This document shows, one piece after another, positions 56,513-64,000 of a stretch of 64,000 nucleotides of DNA. This DNA comes from Knoxdaviesia capensis (Eukaryota; Ascomycota; Sordariomycetes; Microascales; Gondwanamycetaceae), in contig LNGK01000002.1 in NCBI GenBank assembly GCA_001510575.1, positions 3,558,855 to 3,622,854 on the forward strand, in the 5' to 3' direction. Under the pieces are notes generated by a model. That model was not told the origin of the DNA and did no database searches. It saw only the letters and a list, made by a program, of their open reading frames with translations. Each line of letters begins with the position of its first letter. Within the stretch, counting starts at the first letter, position 1. A program made the translations under genes and the position numbers.

Positions 56513-59500
56513 CCGCCTCTATACCGGTTTACTAACGAATAACTAACGAACGCCGCTTATAGTATTTATTAATACCGGAATAGCTAGCGTATTCGTCTCT
56601 GAATCGTACGCCCGTCGCTATTTAGCATTATACCGGTCCGCTAACCCCCTACGCCTTAGTAGCCTAGGCGGTAATAGTAGCTTCGCTATTATTAACGATA
56701 TCGTTATTTCCTTCCGATTAACGATTATTAACGGATTATCCGAAGTTATTTCTATAGTAGCTAATATTATTACTGACGGTACCTATCCTACTAACTTAAC
56801 TATCGGCTAAAGCGGAGCTACGAAGCTTAGTTATACCGACGCTAATAGTATAATAAAGCTTATACTCCTACGCGATTCCCCCGTTATTCTATATTTCTAC
56901 CCTCCCTAGAGACGAGATAATATCGCTATTACCTATATTACCTCTACTACCGATTCTAGTCTAATAAATATTACCTCTTCCTACGATAATATTACCCCTT
57001 TTTACGATAATCCTACCTCTTTCTACGATAAGAACCTCCTTTTACCTCTATCGATATATATTTATAGTATTTTACCCGCGGACCCCGATACCTATACCCT
57101 CTCCTATATTACTTCTAAATCGTTTCCCTTTATTACGTACCTCGCTAAGTAATAGTATAATAGTACTCCTTTACCTTAATAAACGTTTCCTAGAATAGTA
57201 AATACCGATTAAGTAACTATCGAATTTAATAAAGAGCTATTACTTAAGTATAAGAAGTAACTATTACTTATAAAAGAGCGTATAAAGCGCGACGTTATTC
57301 GTAGTACCTATATTATTATAAAAAACTAATAGAAGAAAGTAAATACTAAAGCCCTAATAATTATATAAAAGGCCTTTAACGATAATACCTTCGTCTTTAT
57401 TCTACGGTATTTCGATACTAGACCGGACGTAAAGGCCCGTACTTAGTATAATATTAAGACCGCCGATACTAAACCTAGATCTCTCCCCTTACGCCGCTAT
57501 AGCCCTTACTAACGTGAAATTATAAAGGAATTTACCGATAAACTACTCTTACTCGGTATTATTCGATACGCTATTAACTCCTTATAGTCCGTACCTATAC
57601 TATTACCCCCTAAGAAGCCCCTCCCTAGAGATAACCGGCCTAGATACCGTTTTATAATTAACTACCGTACGTTAAATAAAGTTACGCGAAAGGTAGCCTA
57701 TCTATTACCGAATATCGAGGATTCCCTATAATAGGCCGCTAGATACCGATTCTATACCTTTCTTAACTTAGAAGATAGCTTCTAGTAGATAGTTATAGAC
57801 CCCGAGGTAGTACTAAAGATAGCGTTTTCTACGCCTTTTAGATAATACGAATAGCTTCGTATACTATTTAGCTTTATAAACGTACCTATAACCTTCTAGC
57901 GTTTTATAAACGAAGTCCTCGAGCTAGTACGCGCCTTTACTATAGGCCTTTTAGACGATATTTATATTTAGGGTAAGATAATAATAGAATTAGCTAAGAG
58001 AATAATCGCTATTCTACGTTAATTAAGCCGCTATTAACTATTATTAAACCTTAAGAAGTATAAATAGTTTATTAAAGAAGGTAAGTTCCTAAGAATAATT
58101 ATCTCTATCTACGGTATTCGTCCCGATCCTAAGAAGGTAGCTACTATCCGTGAGAGACCCGCGCCTATTACTACTACTAAGATCCGTAGCTTTTTAAATA
58201 CCGCTAGCTATTTACGCCGCTTTATCCCCTACTTCGTATATAAAGCGCGCCTACTCTATAAGTATACTAGAGTAGATAAACCTAAAGGTATACGAGTATA
58301 GCTAGATAACGAGTTATTATAAGCCTAGCGCGATATTCGCGATACTATAGCCTCCCTCCTAGAGTTACGTAACTACGACTATATACTCCTATCGGTACTT
58401 AAGACCGACGCTTCTAATTATACTATTAGTACTACGTTATTCTAACTATAGCGTGATTCTAATAATAAATATAGCGTTTTACGCCTAGTTACGTACTTTA
58501 GCGCCGTTTTATCGAAGACCTAATAGCGATATAATACTTAAGAGAGAGAAATACTTACCGTTATTATATTATTATAGTATTAAAGGAGCTAGCTAGAGGC
58601 CGCTAAGATTACTATTATTACTAACTATAAAACCCTACGCCTTTTTACTACTAAGTAGGAATAACTAGCTAGAATATTATAATTTCTCGATATAATCGTA
58701 TACTATAACGTACGTATTTACTACTAATCTAGTAAGGCTAATGTTTTAGCTAATTAGTTATTACGGCCGCGTATAGATATAGCGTTCGTAATAAATAAAG
58801 AGGAAGGGTACGAAATAAACGATAATAATACGTTAACTAACGCCTTTCCTACTACTAATAACGAGACCCCTAGACTACTGAACTAACGATTTAAGATACG
58901 TCTACTAGCGCGACTACCGTAAAACGACGCCGAATAGCCTCCGAGTAATACTATAAATACTAAATAACCTACGAACGATACGCTAATCGCCCCTAATATT
59001 AAGAAGTTAGACGACCTTAGATAATACGATATCTAGGATATTATTAACTACCTAGAGAATAGCTATCTATTCCCCTATCGTATCTCTTCGACCTTCGTTT
59101 AGGACTATTTCGCTATCTTTTACGGCGAAGTATATACCGTTATTAACCGTATCCTAATAAAGATACTAACGTATAAGGCCTCTATTTTAGAAGCTATTAA
59201 GGTCTATAAGCTAAAAGGCTATACGCGCGTTAGTACCCTATATACGCTATTAACTAAACGAGTATAGTACCCCGACTTAATTTTAGCTACGAATAAGGCC
59301 GTTTAATAGTATATAGAATATTAATTACTATAAAAGCTACCCGAAGTAACGGAATCGCTACGACTAATCCTAACCGTACGATTATTAGCACGCTAGGGAA
59401 TAGACTTTACTAGCCGTTTTATTATTAATAGTAAACGGATATAGCTATTAACGGTAGTCGAGTACGCTACTAGCTACGCTATAGTAACTATAGACCCTCG

Positions 59501-59731
59501 TAATAGTACCTTAGCTATTATAAAGTTACTAGTAATACGTATTTACGTAGTATTCGGACCGCTAGTCGAGATTATTACCGATAACGGTACCCCCTTTAAC
59601 TCTAATAAATTTAGGACCCTCCTTACTAACTATAACCCCCCTATATAATAGTATCGTATAATAATATACTATCTACGGACGAATAGCTGAGTTAAGCGCT
59701 TTAACGGGTAAATTAAGTATATCGCTAGCCG

Positions 59732-60015
59732 TGTGGATCCCCAAATAGGTTAGAGTGTATTACAATTACGTATAAACGTATACTAATATACGTAGATACT
59801 GCCTAGCGGTAAGTATTTAGGTATATATCTATATATATATAAATACCTTAAAGAGCTAGTAAAAGACCTATAAAAGGTAGATATCTACCGCGCTTTTATA
59901 GGAAATATCTTAAGATAGAAAAAATTTAAGCTTCCTTTTATATATATTTCTCTATACGTGCCTTATAATTATAACTTATTTATTAGTCCTTTAGACTATA
60001 TATCTAGGAATTATA
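59732..60015 (+). repeat. E3 5' LTR (284 bp)
   Basis: TGTGGATCCCC...GGAATTATA, nearly identical to the E2 LTR apart from C/T and G/A changes. It is followed by the same AT-rich palindromic junction as the other copies. Confidence 0.88.
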
Positions 60016-63000
60016 AAAAATTAATTTTTTATAAGCGTAATACTTATACTATTAATCTCTTATTAACCTTCCTTTAAAGCCTAACCGTCGTAATTAACTA
60101 CCTTTCCTCTAGGTTCGAGTCCTAATCGACACGTAATTAACCGATATCTCGACTTTCCTTTCTTTTAATTTAGAATTTACTTCCGCCGATAGCTTTACTA
60201 CTTTCCGCCGCGGTAAACTACGAATTACCCTTCTTTTATAAAAAACCCCCTTCTATTTAACCTCCTTTTAATAACGAAAGCACGTTAAATAAATATCTTT
60301 TATTTTCCTTTTTTTAATTCCGTCCTTACTAAACTAATAGCTAATTAACTACTATTACTCTAGTAAAATACCGAATTACCCTACCTTTACTAACGTTTTA
60401 TACGCCTCCCGCGTACCTTTCCTATACCTCCTAAGCTATCGGATACTACTAATAGGTTCGAGTCCTATTACTAAATATTTAATAGCTAATCCCTCTATTT
60501 TTATTTATTTCTATAACTTTTCCTTTATTTTACGACTTTACCTATTTATTTCTACGACTTTTTCTAGTTATTTCTAAGACTCCTACTATTCCGATAACTA
60601 ACGTCTTAATATTTCTACTATTTTCGATTATTTTCTACTACCTCCGTTTACGGACTTCCTTTATTACCTATTCTCCTATTCTATTTAATTCTAATTATTA
60701 ATCCGCCTCTTATTCTAAGACTAACCCGCTTTTATACCCCCTTTATACCCCGTTTATATACTAATAATCTTATTTCTTATTTTACTAACCCTATTTCTTT
60801 TCTAATAGTTATCTTTTCTACCGCTTTTTTCCCCTATTATTAACCCTATAAATCTAGACTATCTAACTATTTATAACTATTACGCTTTAGTTTTCCCTAT
60901 TTATTCCCTTTTACTCCTACTTACTATCGGTTTATATCCCTAACCCCCTATTTCCTAGCGAGCCTAGACCGCTAATATCCGCTTTTATGCCGAATATTAG
61001 ATAAAGAATAACGTATTCTACGTAAAAGAGATAAAAGTATTACCTATAACCTTAAAGCCTTAAGTAAGGTAAACGCTATAACTAACCTATAAACTAGTAA
61101 GTTACCGGTTAAGGAGCTATAACCCCTTATGGAAGTGACCCCTATTACGTATAATTATCGGATAATAATAAGATGAGGGAAAGGAAAGGCCGTAGATAAC
61201 GGGATAAATATCCTACCGGTATAGCCGGTAAGTAGTCTACCGCCTTAATATACCGAGTCTATTACGATCGAGGAATTAAAGAAAATAATAAAAGCGTTAC
61301 TTACGGACCGTATAGAGTCTAGTTTTAATAGATAAGCGAGAGAGAAAGAGCGTGCCGATAATATAAATACCGTTATTAGTACGATAATAGAAAAGCTTCT
61401 AGAAAAGCTAATAGACGCTATAAGCCGTAGTAACTTACCGGCTATAGCTATAGCTACCTTATCTTCTTTTCCTACTCCCTCGCTATTATTAGCTAGTCCG
61501 TAGATAATAGGACTACTATTACCTACCGACCTAGGTAGAAAGAGCCCCCTTTCTAGCGTAACTATAGCTAATAACCCGTTATTACTTATAACTAGCGTCT
61601 AACCGATAAGAAACTAGCCCTCGGTACCGTATATTATATTATAAATACCGAGAGGTATAGGTAGTACGGTTCTAGAAAGATAATAAGGTTATATATATAA
61701 ATAAAGAGTATACGATAGTAGTATATTTCTAACCTTTCTTATACTATCCTAGTAAATACCCTTATAAACGATAACCCCTAAAGTAATATTTTAAGCGAAA
61801 CTATATCTAGGACCTAATAGTAAACCGTTTACTAATATTAGTATTAACGGCTTTATACTACTATTATAGCTTACTATTAAAGGACGATTCCTAGGCCCTC
61901 GTTTAGTAAATAGGAATTTAGCTATTAAAGGTAGTCTAATAAAGTAAAATATACCCCTAATAAACGATAAGTACGCTATCGGGTAGTATTAATACCTCTA
62001 AGCGACGTTCCTAGAGCTAATACTCTTATCGGATATTAGTAATAGAGAAGATCGTAAGAAAAATAGTAAAAAAGCTATTAGTTAGCTATAAAGCGACTAC
62101 TTAAGTAAGGTAGACTATATAGTTATAGTATAATTAGTACGTATTTAGACCTACTTATATAAATCTATAATTCTATATACGTATTAGACGTCTCGGATAC
62201 TACTAGTAATTAGAGGCGAATTTATACCCCTTTAGTATTTTATTCGATAGTATACTAATATACTATAGCTTATACTAATAGAATCTATACTAATATTTAT
62301 CTCTAGTCGCATACTAATATCTACCCCTTTATATATATTTATAGCTCTCGCGTTTAATTATTAGAATAAGTCCGAATATAAAGCTATCGAGCTTTTAGCT
62401 AAAATAGTATAGAATTCTACCGATAACTTACTCGAAACGTATTATATTCGACGTATAGTAGAGGATATTCTACGTTATAATATTACGGACTTATAGTATA
62501 AGATATAGTAAGATATAACCCCCGATTCTAGTATCCGTACTATAGTTAATACTACCTACTATCTATTAAAGACTAGATAATTATACGCCGCTTAGCTAAA
62601 TAGCATACTAAAGACCGAAGAGGAAGGAGAAACGCTATAATTTAGAACCCGTAAAGAAGTACTTAATTATATTACGTAAGATAAAGATAGAGATAAATCT
62701 ACGTATTTCCGATACGGAAAGATAAGTTATTAGGTTCGCGAATATACGGAGCTACGTACTAAGAATAACGATTAACGTTAAAAGGCGCGCTAGAATACGC
62801 GTTTTATGATAAATAGAGGCTAAACGATAGATAATCGTAGTTATTCCCGCGAGCCTCGTAACTATTCTTAAAATACCTCCCGCGACCGTAACTATTTACG
62901 AAGACCGTCTTAGGACCGAAAGACGTACCGTTCCCTTACTCCCTACCCCTCTAGGAATAAAGATAGACTAATAATAGATAAAGGATAGCGGAATAATAGG

Positions 63001-64000
63001 AGAGGGGATAAGAAACCCGCTATTTATAGTATATACCCTATATAGAAAGAAGACTTATCTCCCGAAGGATCTCCCCTCTTAGAAGCTACGGGCTTAGACG
63101 TAGATAATAACTATTTCGCTAACGTTACCTACTATTCTATACTATTTATAATCCCTTTAGTAGAGGAATTAACGTTAATTAGTAAGATACTAATAAAATA
63201 GTTACGACGCGAAGGATACCGTAAACGATACCGCCTCTATACCGGTTTACTAACGAATAACTAATAAACGCCGCTTATAGTGTTTATCGATACCGGAATA
63301 GCTAGCGTATTCGTCTCTAAATCGTACGCCCGTTATTATTTAGCGCTATACCGATCCGTTAACCCTCTACGCCTTAGTAGCTTAGGCGGTAATAGTAGCT
63401 TCGCTATTATTAACGATATCGTTATTTCCTTTTAATTAATAACTATTAATAGACTATCTAAGGTTATTTCTATAGTAGCTAGTATTATTACTAACGGTAC
63501 CTATCCTACTAACCTAACTATCGGCCGAAGCGGAGCTACGAAGCTCGGTTATACTAACGCTAATAGCACGATAAAGCTTATACTCCTACGCGATTCCCCC
63601 GTTATTCTATATTTCTACCCTCCCTAGAGACGAGATAATATCGCTATTACCTATACTACCTCTACTACTAATTCTAGTCCGATAAATATTACCTCTTCCT
63701 ACGATAATATTACCCCTTTTCACGATAAACCTACCTCTTTCTACGATAAGAACCTCCCTTTACCTCTATCGATATATATTTATAGCATTTTACCTATAGA
63801 TCCCGATACCTATACCCTCTCCTATATTACCTCTAAATCGTTTCCCTTTATTATATACCTTACTAAGTAATAGTATAATAATACTCCTTTACCCTAATAA
63901 ACGTTTCCTAGAACGGTAAATACTAACTAAGTAACTATCGAATTTAACGAAGAGCTATTACCTAAGTATAAGAAGTAACTATTACTTACGAAAGAGCGTA
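59732..64000 (+). mobile_element. Ty3/gypsy element E3, 5' part (LTR, leader, gag, protease), runs off window
   Basis: A 284-bp 5' LTR (59732-60015) starts TGTGGATCC inside the integrase of E2. Leader and gag follow with a mutated knuckle (about 62,704-62,745). The protease keeps FIDTGIASVF (63,283-63,310), the only copy here with its DTG intact. The sequence continues toward RT at the window edge. It is the innermost and therefore youngest layer visible. Confidence 0.85.

Larger units (their letters stand above)
52920..59731 (+). mobile_element. Ty3/gypsy element E2 (LTR to integrase), RIP-mutated
   Basis: A 284-bp 5' LTR (52920-53203), then leader and gag with a knuckle that keeps its first Cys (55,892-55,933). 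The protease reads INTG in place of DTG (56,562-56,580). RT has LLDDIYI (57,945-57,965), and RNase H follows with a TDASN segment (about 58,390-58,430). The integrase has GIDF (59,397-59,410), ITDNGTPF (59,572-59,600) and a third catalytic position changed Glu to Lys (near 59,690). It is broken at 59,731 within the integrase by E3. It lies in E1. A tandem duplication with a poorly mutated copy is present at 56,325-56,512. Confidence 0.85.

Overview
The window is nuclear DNA of a filamentous ascomycete (Pezizomycotina; Sordariomycetes is my guess, not proven). The evidence is short GT-AG introns of about 60-140 bp with CTAAC/CTGAT-like branch points, a Git3/Gpr1-type receptor, an Atp25 that joins an RsfS domain to an mRNA-stability domain, an ascomycete laccase ending in DSGL, and a large transposon block mutated in the manner of repeat-induced point mutation (RIP).

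The window has two compartments. Positions 1 to about 35,600 are a gene-rich arm with ten protein genes: ESF1 (partial, minus), a putative coiled-coil tail-anchored protein (minus, five exons), a Git3-like GPCR (plus), a class I glutamine amidotransferase-like protein (minus), exopolyphosphatase PPX1 (plus), ATP25 (minus), mitochondrial RNA polymerase RPO41 (plus, divergent from ATP25), an Arc1/EMAPII-type tRNA-binding cofactor (minus), an LSH/DDM1/IRC5-type SNF2 remodeler (plus), and a Cys-motif membrane protein with a Ser/Thr stalk (plus). A nine-exon secreted laccase (minus) is an eleventh gene, nearest the border. Several relate to growth and translation (ESF1, Arc1) or mitochondrial gene expression (ATP25/RPO41, which share one 572-bp intergenic region).

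Positions from about 35,600 to 64,000 are a transposon graveyard. CpA and TpG are almost absent while CpG is abundant, so ATG, Cys, Trp, His and Gln codons are nearly gone, and every remnant frame carries TAA/TAG stops. The layers can be reconstructed. A Ty1/copia element (C1, minus) was split by a full-length Ty3/gypsy element (E0, minus, 37,891-47,799, two 283-bp LTRs, 4-bp target duplication). C1 was also hit at 49,528 by a second gypsy copy (E1, plus). E1 was broken at 52,920 by E2, and E2 at 59,732 by E3, all of the same family and strand. E0 carries an extra reading frame of roughly 400-480 codons between integrase and the 3' LTR. Two assembly gaps (40,254-40,682 and 50,863-51,009) and three single ambiguous bases lie in or near this block.

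The most useful second looks are: the near-total, strictly CpA-directed mutation; the E0 extra frame; the nested stack; a 94-bp tandem duplication in E2 with one mutated and one unmutated copy; a possible non-AUG mitochondrial leader on the Arc1-like gene; two laccase micro-exons (12 and 18 nt); and a stop-free 105-bp intron inside PPX1.
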